Part shown: in pieces, positions 1 through 5,906 of the stretch
Layout: each line of letters begins with the position of its first letter
How positions within the stretch are numbered: position 1 is the stretch's first letter
Assembly (NCBI GenBank): GCA_919901705.1
Contig: CAKKPR010000343.1
Span: 1 to 5,906 of the forward strand
Length of the DNA: 5,906 nucleotides
From: Thermodesulfovibrionales bacterium
GTDB taxonomy: Bacteria > Nitrospirota > Thermodesulfovibrionia > Thermodesulfovibrionales > UBA1546
Direction: 5' to 3'
Translations under genes and position numbers: made by a program
The notes under the pieces: model-generated
What the model was told of the DNA's origin: nothing
Database searches by the model: none
What the model saw: the letters and a program-made list of their open reading frames with translations, nothing else

Positions 1-2255
1 GGAAGCTCTATCATCGTCCCGACTGTGTAGGCGACTTTTATTTTGTATTTCTTCTGTACATCGTCTGCAACTTTGATAACAAGTTCCCTCATTATTTTGA
101 GCTCGTTTACATGTCCTACGAGAGGTATCATTATCTCGGGTATTACCTTGACCTTCTGTTTTTGGAGTTCGCAGGCAGCTTCCATTATCGCCTGTGCCTG
201 CATTGCATATATCTCAGGGTATGTTATGCCGAGCCTGCATCCCCTGTGGCCCAGCATCGGGTTGAATTCATGCAATACCTTGCTTCTTGTCTTAAGCTTG
301 TCAAATGGAACTTCAAGATGGTGAGCAAGTATTTTCAGTTCTTCATCAGTATGCGGGATGAATTCATGGAGCGGAGGGTCAAGTAGCCTTATAGTAACAG
401 GAAGTCCTTTCATTGCCTTGAATATTCCCTTAAAGTCTCCTTTCTGCATAGGAAGGAGCTTGGCCAGCGCTGCCTGTCTTCCTTCTGTGTCATCAGCCAG
501 TATCATCTCTCTGACAGCGCTTATTCTCTCAGGGTCAAAGAACATGTGCTCTGTCCTGCAGAGACCGATTCCCTCTGCGCCGAAATTCCTTGCAACCTCT
601 GCATCATGCGGCGTATCAGCATTTGTCCTAACGCCTATTTTTCTGTATTCATCTACCCATTTCATGAATATGCCGAAGTCGCTTGTAAGTTCAGGTGTTA
701 TCAACGGAGCTTCGCCCAGTATAACCTCTCCTGTTGTGCCGTTGAGGGTTATGTAATCGCCTTCTTTTATACTAAGGTTGTTTACTGTAAATGTCCTCTG
801 GCTTTCGTTTATGTTTATAGCGCCGCAGCCTGCAACACAGCATTTGCCCATTCCCCTTGCCACAACGGCAGCATGGGATGTCATGCCGCCGCGCGCAGTT
901 AGAATGCCCTGTGCAGCGTGCATGCCTCCGATATCCTCAGGTGAGGTTTCTGTTCTCACGAGTATAACCTTTTCGCCTTTTTCAGCAGCCTTTTCTGCAT
1001 CATTTGCCGTGAATACAACCTTTCCAACTGCAGCCCCGGGTGATGCAGGAAGCCCTTTTGCAATTATATTAGTCTTGGCCCTGGGGTCTATCATCGGATG
1101 CAAAAGCTGGTCAAGCTGCTGCGGGTCGATTCTCAGTATCGCGGTCTTTTTGTCAATCATTTTTTCTTTTACCATGTCAATGGCTATCCTGAGGGCTGAT
1201 GCCGCTGTTCTTTTGCCAACTCTTGTCTGAAGCATATAGAGCTTGCCTTCCTGAACAGTAAACTCAATATCAAGCATGTCTTTATAGTGTCTTTCGAGCT
1301 TTTTGTATATCCTGTCAAGCTCGTTATAAGCCTTTGGAAGCCTTTTCTTGAGTTCGTTGATATGAAGCGGCGTTCTTATGCCGGCGACAACATCTTCGCC
1401 CTGAGCATTTATAAGGCATTCTGCAAAAAACTTATTCTGACCTGTGGAGGGGTCTCTTGTGAAGCCGACGCCTGTGCCTGAATTTTCACCCATATTTCCA
1501 AAGACCATTGTCTGTACATTGCATGCGGTACCGAGGTTTTCAGGTATGCCGTTAAGTTTTCTGTATTTTACTGCCCTGTCTCCAAACCATGAACCAAAAA
1601 CTGCATTAACTGCCTTTTTAAGCTGTTCATATGGGTCAGATGGAAAATTCTCTGATGTATTTTTTTTGTAAATAATCTTAAATTCGTCAACTATATTTTT
1701 GAGATCAGCAGATGTAAGGTCCGTGTCAAGATGAACCCCTTTCTTTGCCTTCATCTCTTCGATTGCTTTTTCGAACTTCTGTCTGTCAACGCCCATGACA
1801 ATGTTTCCAAACATTGTGATGAACCTTCTGAATGCATCGTATGCAAATCTTTCATTCCTTGTCTTTTTTATGATGGCTTTAATTGTTGTCTCATTAAGGC
1901 CCAGGTTGAGTACAGTGTCCATCATGCCCGGCATGGAGAATTTTGCGCCTGAGCGGACAGATACCAGGAGAGGGTTAGTTGAATCGCCAAATTTAATGCC
2001 CATTGTTCTCTCTACTTTTTTAAGGCTTGCAAGAACCTGTTCCCACATGCCAGGGGGATATTTTTTCTTGTTTTTGAAATATTCATTGCAGGCTTCCGTT
2101 GTTATTGTAAAACCGGCAGGCACAGGGATTTTAAGATTTGTCATCTCGGCAAGGCCGGCTCCTTTACCTCCGAGGAGGTCTTTCATCTCCCCCCTGCCAT
2201 CTGCCTTTCCACTGCCGAAGAAATAAACATATTTTTTAGCTGTCTTTTTTGCCAT
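1..2255 (-). CDS. ppdK: Pyruvate, phosphate dikinase, C-terminus cut by window edge
   Basis: Cytoplasmic enzyme that interconverts pyruvate + ATP + phosphate and phosphoenolpyruvate + AMP + pyrophosphate. The start is the ATG at 2255-2253, preceded by GGAGG (2269-2265) at 9 nt. 751 codons are visible in one uninterrupted frame. The N-terminal ATP-binding domain shows GGKGAGLAEM (29-38) and the SVRSGAKFSMPG loop (99-110). Glu331 and Gln343 (DIEFTV, MLQTR) match the nucleotide-site residues known from the Clostridium symbiosum enzyme. The swivelling phosphohistidine domain has GGMTSHAAVVARG with His461 as the phosphoryl carrier and Thr459 at the position targeted by PPDK regulatory proteins. 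The PEP/pyruvate barrel begins near 520 and shows CRTEHMFF (Arg567), TIRLLDPPLHEF (Arg623) and GTMIEL (Glu750). Members are about 870-910 residues, so roughly the last 130, with the catalytic Cys and a metal-binding Asp, lie outside. Thr459 suggests possible control by a PDRP (DUF299) protein, but no such gene is visible here. Confidence 0.97.
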   Translation of the reverse strand, partial: MAKKTAKKYVYFFGSGKADGRGEMKDLLGGKGAGLAEMTNLKIPVPAGFTITTEACNEYFKNKKKYPPGMWEQVLASLKKVERTMGIKFGDSTNPLLVSVRSGAKFSMPGMMDTVLNLGLNETTIKAIIKKTRNERFAYDAFRRFITMFGNIVMGVDRQKFEKAIEEMKAKKGVHLDTDLTSADLKNIVDEFKIIYKKNTSENFPSDPYEQLKKAVNAVFGSWFGDRAVKYRKLNGIPENLGTACNVQTMVFGNMGENSGTGVGFTRDPSTGQNKFFAECLINAQGEDVVAGIRTPLHINELKKRLPKAYNELDRIYKKLERHYKDMLDIEFTVQEGKLYMLQTRVGKRTAASALRIAIDMVKEKMIDKKTAILRIDPQQLDQLLHPMIDPRAKTNIIAKGLPASPGAAVGKVVFTANDAEKAAEKGEKVILVRTETSPEDIGGMHAAQGILTARGGMTSHAAVVARGMGKCCVAGCGAININESQRTFTVNNLSIKEGDYITLNGTTGEVILGEAPLITPELTSDFGIFMKWVDEYRKIGVRTNADTPHDAEVARNFGAEGIGLCRTEHMFFDPERISAVREMILADDTEGRQAALAKLLPMQKGDFKGIFKAMKGLPVTIRLLDPPLHEFIPHTDEELKILAHHLEVPFDKLKTRSKVLHEFNPMLGHRGCRLGITYPEIYAMQAQAIMEAACELQKQKVKVIPEIMIPLVGHVNELKIMRELVIKVADDVQKKYKIKVAYTVGTMIEL

Positions 2256-2297
2256 TACCAATGTCCTCCAGACACAAGGAATTTAATTCGGATTAAT

Positions 2298-2327
2298 AAG
2301 ATACCTTAGAAAGACAGAAAATTTCAA
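2298..2327 (-). promoter_or_regulatory. Possible sigma-70-type promoter of ppdK
   Basis: On the minus strand TTGAAA (2327-2322) is followed after 18 bases by TATCTT (2303-2298). Transcription would start near 2291, giving a leader of about 35 nt before the ppdK ATG. The -35 box is one base off consensus and the -10 box two bases off, and the region is AT-rich, so a chance match is possible. The position is sensible because ppdK is the first gene after a divergent intergenic region. Confidence 0.35.
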
Positions 2328-2566
2328 TACTTTTAAGGATATTTCCCATAAAAAATGCCAATAAGCTTATGTGAAAAGCGCGTTGTTAGTGCGAAATACA
2401 GAAGGAATGAGGGAAGTCTTTGTGCGGATCTCTTCACTGGAATGCTTAAAATTTAGCAATAAAATAATTAATTTACTAATAGTTACGAGTAATATATAAA
2501 CATTTGATTTATGTTATTTATATCCGGCAATTCTGGTGACAGCGTATTTAATGAGGCTTAGGAGGC

Positions 2567-2706
2567 TGTTGAAAAAGTCTTTTTTCTGTCATTGCGAGCG
2601 AAGCGTGGCAATCTCGCATTTAATAAAATCAATGGGTTAGAGATTGCTTCGTCGTCCCGAAGGCTTTCGGGACTCCTCGCAATGACATGTGACGAGTTTT
2701 TCAACA
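2567..2706. repeat. Nested palindromic dispersed-repeat / MITE-like element
   Basis: Several inverted-repeat pairs are nested around a common core. Outer arms: TGTTGAAAAAGTC (2567-2579) pairs with the complement of 2694-2706, 12 of 13 bases. Middle arms: TGTCATTGCGAG (2587-2598) with CTCGCAATGACA (2676-2687), perfect over 12. Inner arms: GCAATCTC (2608-2615) with GAGATTGC (2640-2647), perfect over 8. A side hairpin, GTCCCGAA / TTCGGGAC (2654-2661 / 2666-2673) with a GGCT loop, sits between the inner and middle right arms. The 'TGTCATTGCGAG...GCAATCTC' core is a type of sequence I recognise as a high-copy dispersed repeat in many environmental bacterial genomes, and the outer arms look like transposon terminal repeats. 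No transposase gene is present, so it would be non-autonomous. No clear target-site duplication is visible. The exact ends are uncertain by a few bases. Confidence 0.85.
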
Positions 2707-2754
2707 AGCTGTTAGAGCTCTGCGCATAGTTGCAGGCAGATATTCACAACTTAC

Positions 2755-2790
2755 TGTGTAAAAAGAGGCACATTTGTGTAAAAAGAGACA
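2755..2790. repeat. Two direct repeats with 20-bp period, possible activator sites
   Basis: TGTGTAAAAAGAG occurs at 2755-2767 and again at 2775-2787, identical over 13 bases and spaced exactly 20 bp, about two helical turns. The repeats continue imperfectly (GCACAT versus ACATC). They lie roughly 130-160 bp upstream of the start predicted for the sigma-54-type promoter, the usual distance for enhancer-binding activator sites. Each copy can be read as TGT-N10-ACA (2757-2772 and 2775-2790), the spacing of NifA-type sites, but in a different register in each copy, which weakens that reading. The pair could instead be a remnant of an insertion-sequence end. Confidence 0.55.
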
Positions 2791-2890
2791 TCTTAAGTTT
2801 ATTTTTAAAAGCTTGACGTCTATGACTATCAGATAAAGCTCGCAACTTATTGATTATAAGAAGTAATTTTTGTCCTAGTTTAATCAGGGT

Positions 2891-2906
2891 TGGCATTGCA
2901 TTTGCA
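2891..2906 (+). promoter_or_regulatory. Sigma-54 (-24/-12) promoter for the 67-aa/DedA unit
   Basis: TGGCATTGCATTTGCA matches the RpoN consensus TGGCACGNNNNTTGCW at 10 of the 12 defined positions. Both near-invariant dinucleotides are present, GG at 2892-2893 and GC at 2904-2905, at the required spacing. Only the C and G after TGGCA differ (both T). Transcription would start near 2917, about 32 nt before the ATG at 2949. Sigma-54 promoters need an ATP-driven enhancer-binding activator; the repeats at 2755-2787 are candidate sites. The identity of the activator is not visible. Confidence 0.65.
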
Positions 2907-2948
2907 TAATTATAAGTAACGCATTAAATAACAAGAAAGGAGGATAAA

Positions 2949-3152
2949 ATGAAAACACTATCTGGCATAGAAGTTATCCAGGAAAACGGGGTTTTTAGAG
3001 TGCCGGCTGACTTTGCATCAGGTTTTGTGCTTGTTCCTGTGCCGGACGGTAAATTGAATCTTTTTTTCTGGGAAAAAAACAGGATGAGGCGTTTTCTCAG
3101 GCACCATGGATTTGCACCTGCAAGTTCCCCTACTGCAAAAGGGGTTAATTAA
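2949..3152 (+). CDS. 67-residue protein of unknown function
   Basis: I do not recognise this protein. Translation is well supported: AAAGGAGG (2936-2943) lies 5 nt before the ATG, and the frame follows a sigma-54-type promoter and leads a DedA gene 33 nt downstream in the same direction. It is predicted cytoplasmic, with no signal peptide or membrane segment. The first half (residues 1-42) alternates hydrophobic and polar residues as in beta strands, with NGVFRVPADF (13-22), FVLVPVPDGKLNLFF (26-40) and then a basic stretch WEKNRMRRFLRHHG (41-54). The tail (55-67) is low-complexity and probably disordered. The order 'G-x-(F/V)-(R/S)-(V/I)-P-A-x-F ... FVL ... DG-x-L-x-L' recalls one half of an AbrB/MraZ-type fold, and the basic segment could bind nucleic acid. 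This is pattern resemblance only. The conservation of the frame cannot be judged from one sequence. Confidence 0.7.
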   Translation: MKTLSGIEVIQENGVFRVPADFASGFVLVPVPDGKLNLFFWEKNRMRRFLRHHGFAPASSPTAKGVN

Positions 3153-3185
3153 ACAGGGAAAAAGATGATGTGTTAATATATACAA

Positions 3186-3833
3186 ATGGTGCATGCAATT
3201 TTTAGCTGGCTTGTTGATGTGATCGGTAATATGGGATACCCGGGGATTGTGTTTTTGATGTTTATTGAAAGCACTTTTATCCCGTTGCCTTCTGAACTTG
3301 TAATCCCTCCTGCCGGGTATCTCATTGCGCAGAAGCAGATGCATTGGGGAGGCGTGTTAATATCAGGAACGGTCGGGAGCCTGCTCGGAGCGCTTTTTAA
3401 CTATGCTATAGCTATCTATTTCGGAAGACCATTTATATTGAAGTATGGTAAATATTTTGGTATATCTAAAAGCCATTTTGAAAAGGGAGAGCAGTTTTTT
3501 CAGTCACACGGCAGTATAAGCACATTTGTAGGAAGGCTTATACTCGGTATCAGGCATTACATATCTTTCCCTGCAGGGCTTGCCAGAATGGACATTAAGA
3601 AATTCTGTTTTTATACGTCAGCAGGCGCAGGTATCTGGGTATTGATACTTGCATACATAGGTTATTTGGTCGGAAATAACAAAGAAATGGTTTTTGCTTA
3701 CAGCAAACAGTGGAGTATCTACATAATAAGCGGGTGCATACTGCTTGTATTGGCCTATATCTTATGGCATAAGAATCGGAGAGCCGCCAAGGCGGAAAGT
3801 ACATCCTGCAACAGCAAAGATGCCCTTAATTGA
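3186..3833 (+). CDS. DedA/VTT-family membrane protein
   Basis: Inner-membrane protein of the DedA (SNARE-associated/VTT, PF09335) family, 215 residues, the usual size. The hallmarks are in order: GYPGIVFLMFIESTFIPLPSE (18-37; Glu28, Pro33, Pro35, Glu37), a glycine-rich helix GSLLGALFNYAIAIYFG (64-80), and FVGRLILGIRHYISFPAG (114-131) with Arg117 and Arg123, the paired arginines six apart that are essential in E. coli YqjA/YghB. Hydrophobic membrane segments follow at about 143-163 and 175-195, and the tail is basic and polar. Family members maintain membrane potential and envelope integrity, and some are reported to move undecaprenyl phosphate or other lipids across the membrane; which substrate this one uses is unknown. 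ATG 3186 fits the family N-terminus, although no clear ribosome binding site is adjacent, so translation may depend on coupling to upstream sequence. It is probably co-transcribed with the 67-aa gene and converges on the next gene. Confidence 0.93.
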   Translation: MVHAIFSWLVDVIGNMGYPGIVFLMFIESTFIPLPSELVIPPAGYLIAQKQMHWGGVLISGTVGSLLGALFNYAIAIYFGRPFILKYGKYFGISKSHFEKGEQFFQSHGSISTFVGRLILGIRHYISFPAGLARMDIKKFCFYTSAGAGIWVLILAYIGYLVGNNKEMVFAYSKQWSIYIISGCILLVLAYILWHKNRRAAKAESTSCNSKDALN

Positions 3834-3844
3834 AAACCTCTTGC

Positions 3845-4156
3845 TTATTCTTTTGAATCATCCGGAACCGACTTTAGGGCTTTCATACGTTTTTCCAGAA
3901 GGTGCGGATTAGCGGCTACCATTACATCCTCTAATCCTGTATCAGGATAGACCATATAACGATAAGTAGCAGCCTGTCCATATTTTTCCATCATGTGTTT
4001 TTTACCCCTGACGTAAAGAGGGCATTCCTCATTGAAGCAGACATATAGAAAAGGCGTACCCCAGCCCAGCCCGTCAGCAAAATGAAAAATGGGGGTTTCA
4101 TATTTTTCGCACTCCTTCCCGCAGTGCGGGCACATCGGCGCTTTATCTATTTTCAT
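3845..4156 (-). CDS. Small zinc-ribbon protein of unknown function
   Basis: 103-residue soluble protein. Two cysteine pairs, Cys9-x2-Cys12 (CPHCGKEC) and Cys40-x4-Cys45 (CFNEECPLY), form a likely zinc ribbon, with an extra Cys16. The stretch after it, CPLYVRG (45-51) and then YGQAATYRYMVYPDTG (59-74), resembles a family of short uncharacterised zinc-ribbon proteins common in Desulfobacterota and Nitrospirota, where 'CFNxxCPYYxRG' and 'ASYRYRxxPxTG' recur. The C-terminus (84-103) is charged and probably helical then disordered. The ATG is supported by AAGGAGGT (4169-4162) five bases upstream. The gene is monocistronic in appearance: 11 bp separate its stop from the convergent DedA stop and 175 bp separate it from the gene behind it. 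Ribbons of this kind may bind nucleic acid or proteins, but no role can be assigned. Confidence 0.9.
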   Translation of the reverse strand: MKIDKAPMCPHCGKECEKYETPIFHFADGLGWGTPFLYVCFNEECPLYVRGKKHMMEKYGQAATYRYMVYPDTGLEDVMVAANPHLLEKRMKALKSVPDDSKE

Positions 4157-4212
4157 TTTTTACCTCCTTGATTGGCATACAACACTAAATAGAGAAAATT
4201 TTTTTTCACTTG

Positions 4213-4223
4213 ATTATATTATA
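4213..4223 (-). promoter_or_regulatory. Possible -10 element for the zinc-ribbon gene
   Basis: Two overlapping perfect TATAAT hexamers read on the minus strand (4223-4218 and 4218-4213), about 57-67 bases upstream of the zinc-ribbon ATG. No good -35 hexamer stands at 16-18 bases from either, so this is a weak promoter prediction. An independent promoter here is plausible because 175 bp separate this gene from the radical SAM gene transcribed in the same direction. Confidence 0.35.
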
Positions 4224-4331
4224 ACAAAGCACCGGGAAGATTGTATCCATAAAAATGTGCGGACGGACAGGCGGGTGAGCGGAAAAAATGTTTCTTTCTG
4301 AGTACGCTTTAATGCTGATATAGATTGATTG

Positions 4332-5906
4332 TCATTCCGAGAGCGCCTTCTGATATTCTTCCCAGAGTTTTTCCTTTGATATACCGGAATCAATAAAATC
4401 CCAGGGCAGGGCTTCCTGGAAATCTTTTTTTCTCATCATATAAAAATCAGGATCTATGCCTGAATCAATGCAGGCCTTTCTCCAGTCATGGATTTTAAGC
4501 ATGGCTTCCAAAACCTTTGAAATCCTCCTGTCGCCCATAGAAAATAGCCCCTGCATATAAGCATATTTAGGGACGTCGTGAAATACCCTTATGCCTTTTA
4601 TCGGCAATAGAAGCTTTTTAATTGTTTTGATTCTGTCTTTTACAACTTCAATTTTTTCCATCGGGTGCCACTGAAATGGCGTAAACGGCTTTGGAACAAA
4701 GGTGCTCAATGTAAGGGTTAAGCCGCCTTTTTTAGAGACAGCCCTTATTTTTTTTACAAGATTAACAATACCGTTTATATCCTCATCTGTCTCTGTTGGC
4801 AGGCCGATCATAAAATATAGCCTGAGATTTTCCATGCCCTCTGCAAAAATCAACTTTGATGTCCCGATAATATCATCTTCTGTTATTTTTTTAGCGATTA
4901 CCCTTCTTAGTCTTTCTGTTCCTGCCTCAGGTGCAATCGAAGTGCTCTTATGCCCCTTCAGCAAACCTGCAAGTTCGGCGCTTTTTCGGCTTGCCCTTAA
5001 TGATGTAATAGAAAAATCCACTCCCTCCAGTTTAAGGACGTCCTTCGCGAATGGATAATCTGTCAGGGATGGGCCTATCAAGCCGACTCTTTTTGTAGTT
5101 TTCAAAGCCCGGCTAATCTCTTGTTTAATGGCATTTAATTCTTTTTTTCTTGGCGGATTATAAATGTGCCCTGCAACGCAGAATCTGCATTGCCACGGGC
5201 AGCCCCTCATTGCCTCAATAAGATACATACCGGAAAATTCTGTCTCAGGGGTTATTATTGAGGGCCTGAATTTGTTGGATGAAATATCTTTGATATATTG
5301 TTTTTTTATTTTTTCAGGAGCATTTTCTAAAGATTCTCTTTGGGGGATTCCGTTGTTGTATTTAGCGGTATAGAATTTTGGCACATAAACACCTTCTATA
5401 TGACTGGTCTTTTTGTATAGTTCCGCCCTTGTTTCTGATTCCTTGTATACCTCAAGAAACTCCTGCAACATTTCCTCTGCCTCGCCAATAAAGCATATAT
5501 CAAAAAAATCTGCGAGGGGTTCAGGGTTGAAAAATGCGCATACCCCTCCAAGAATAAGCAGCGGATGCGAATCGTTCCTGTCAGATGCCCTTAAAGGGAT
5601 GTTTGAAAGCTCAAGCATTTTAAGTATGTTCGGATAATCATTTTCAAAAGAAACTGAAAAAGCGACTATATCAAACCTGTTCAGTGGTCTTTTGGATTCA
5701 AGGGAAAAAAGTTCTGTTTTGGTCCTGGCATATTCTTCAATATCCTCATCATCCGGGAAAAACGACCGTTCACATAATACGTCATTTCTTTCGTTCAGGA
5801 GTGTATAGATGCCCTGAAATCCGAGATTCGACATGCCGACATGATATGTATTGGGATAGACAAGACAGATATTTATCCTGCCGCCGGGCTCTTTAAATAC
5901 AGTGCC
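4332..5906 (-). CDS. B12-binding-type radical SAM protein, N-terminus cut by window edge
   Basis: Radical S-adenosylmethionine enzyme of unknown reaction. 524 residues are visible. The frame stays open to the right edge and the extra 24 residues before the Met at 5834 read INICLVYPNTYHVGMSNLG, which is family sequence, so that Met is internal and the real start is outside. Counting from that Met, residues 1-130 resemble the Rossmann-like B12-binding region (LFSLESKRPL, GGVCAFFNPEPLADF), though the classical cobalamin motif DxHxxG is not seen. The 4Fe-4S motif is CPWQCRFC (Cys212, 216, 219). Barrel landmarks are SIAPEAGTERLR (299-310) and FMIGLPTETDED (341-352). The closest family I recall is TIGR03960, often encoded beside or fused to a TIGR03936/DUF2344 domain and near ribonuclease E/G and ribosomal proteins L21/L27. 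No such fusion exists here: the protein ends 20 residues after LPWDFID (476-482). Substrate, and whether cobalamin is bound, are unknown. Confidence 0.92.
   Translation of the reverse strand, partial: GTVFKEPGGRINICLVYPNTYHVGMSNLGFQGIYTLLNERNDVLCERSFFPDDEDIEEYARTKTELFSLESKRPLNRFDIVAFSVSFENDYPNILKMLELSNIPLRASDRNDSHPLLILGGVCAFFNPEPLADFFDICFIGEAEEMLQEFLEVYKESETRAELYKKTSHIEGVYVPKFYTAKYNNGIPQRESLENAPEKIKKQYIKDISSNKFRPSIITPETEFSGMYLIEAMRGCPWQCRFCVAGHIYNPPRKKELNAIKQEISRALKTTKRVGLIGPSLTDYPFAKDVLKLEGVDFSITSLRASRKSAELAGLLKGHKSTSIAPEAGTERLRRVIAKKITEDDIIGTSKLIFAEGMENLRLYFMIGLPTETDEDINGIVNLVKKIRAVSKKGGLTLTLSTFVPKPFTPFQWHPMEKIEVVKDRIKTIKKLLLPIKGIRVFHDVPKYAYMQGLFSMGDRRISKVLEAMLKIHDWRKACIDSGIDPDFYMMRKKDFQEALPWDFIDSGISKEKLWEEYQKALSE

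Larger units (their letters stand above)
2256..2948. other. 693-bp intergenic region between divergent genes
   Basis: No convincing coding region lies on either strand. From left to right it contains the ppdK leader and candidate promoter (to about 2327), an unassigned stretch (2340-2560) that becomes strongly AT-rich at 2450-2520, the nested palindromic repeat (2567-2706), the paired 13-bp direct repeats (2755-2787), another AT-rich stretch (2792-2880), the sigma-54-type promoter (2891-2906) and the ribosome binding site of the 67-aa gene. A 36-codon GTG frame around 2391-2500 has no ribosome binding site and no recognisable product. I see no terminator, as expected between divergent genes. 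Confidence 0.7.

Noticed and set aside
43..2226. Series of plus-strand frames of 64-150 codons opposite ppdK.
   Set aside because: All are antisense shadows of the uninterrupted, motif-verified ppdK frame.
2391..2501. Short GTG-started frame of about 36 codons in the intergenic region.
   Set aside because: No ribosome binding site, very AT-rich second half, no recognisable product.
2654..2673. Perfect 8-bp hairpin (GTCCCGAA-GGCT-TTCGGGAC) as a transcription terminator.
   Set aside because: No T-run follows on either strand; it is better explained as part of the nested repeat.
3127..3144. CCCC...GGGG pairing at the end of the 67-aa gene as an attenuator before DedA.
   Set aside because: Only four base pairs with a ten-base loop and no T-run; too weak to support.
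3018..3344. 108-codon minus-strand frame opposite the 67-aa and DedA genes.
   Set aside because: It overlaps well-supported plus-strand genes, has no good start signal and its composition is that of a shadow frame.
3784..3795. CCGCC-AA-GGCGG near the DedA stop as a terminator between convergent genes.
   Set aside because: The loop is only two bases, it lies inside coding sequence and no T-run follows.
4330..4341. TGTCATTCCGAG at the end of the radical SAM gene, one base different from the arm of the 2567-2706 repeat and containing the gene's stop codon.
   Set aside because: It is a single 12-base arm with no partner arm nearby and overlaps coding sequence. A decayed repeat copy is possible but cannot be separated from chance.

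Overview
The window looks like ordinary chromosome from an anaerobic, moderately AT-rich bacterium. The pyruvate phosphate dikinase, the vitamin-B12-type radical SAM protein, the small 'CPLYVRG' zinc-ribbon protein and the dispersed 'TGTCATTGCGAG' palindrome together resemble what is found in Nitrospirota (Thermodesulfovibrio-like) and Desulfobacterota genomes. This placement is an inference from family resemblance and not from a marker gene.

Layout: (1) 1-2255, minus strand: ppdK, pyruvate phosphate dikinase, running off the left edge. 751 residues are visible and the C-terminal catalytic Cys is outside. (2) 2256-2948: a 693-bp intergenic region between divergent genes. It holds a plausible sigma-70-type promoter for ppdK, a ~140-bp nested palindromic repeat (2567-2706), a pair of 13-bp direct repeats exactly 20 bp apart (2755-2787), and a very good match to a sigma-54 (-24/-12) promoter (2891-2906) pointing right. 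(3) 2949-3833, plus strand: a two-gene unit, a 67-residue protein of unknown function with a strong ribosome binding site, then a DedA/VTT-family membrane protein. (4) 3845-4156, minus strand: a 103-residue zinc-ribbon protein, convergent with the DedA gene (11-bp gap). (5) 4332-5906, minus strand: a large radical SAM protein with an N-terminal B12-binding-like region. Its reading frame stays open to the right edge, so the Met at 5834 is internal and the true start lies outside the window.

How the parts relate: ppdK is a central carbon gene linking pyruvate and phosphoenolpyruvate, and it is transcribed away from the plus-strand unit. The most interesting reading of the middle is that the 67-aa gene and the DedA gene form a small sigma-54-dependent operon, with the paired repeats about 130-160 bp upstream of the predicted transcription start as candidate activator sites. 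That would put a lipid-carrier-transport-type membrane protein under a regulated, activator-dependent promoter. I did not find a defence system, CRISPR array, tRNA, rRNA or intact mobile element.
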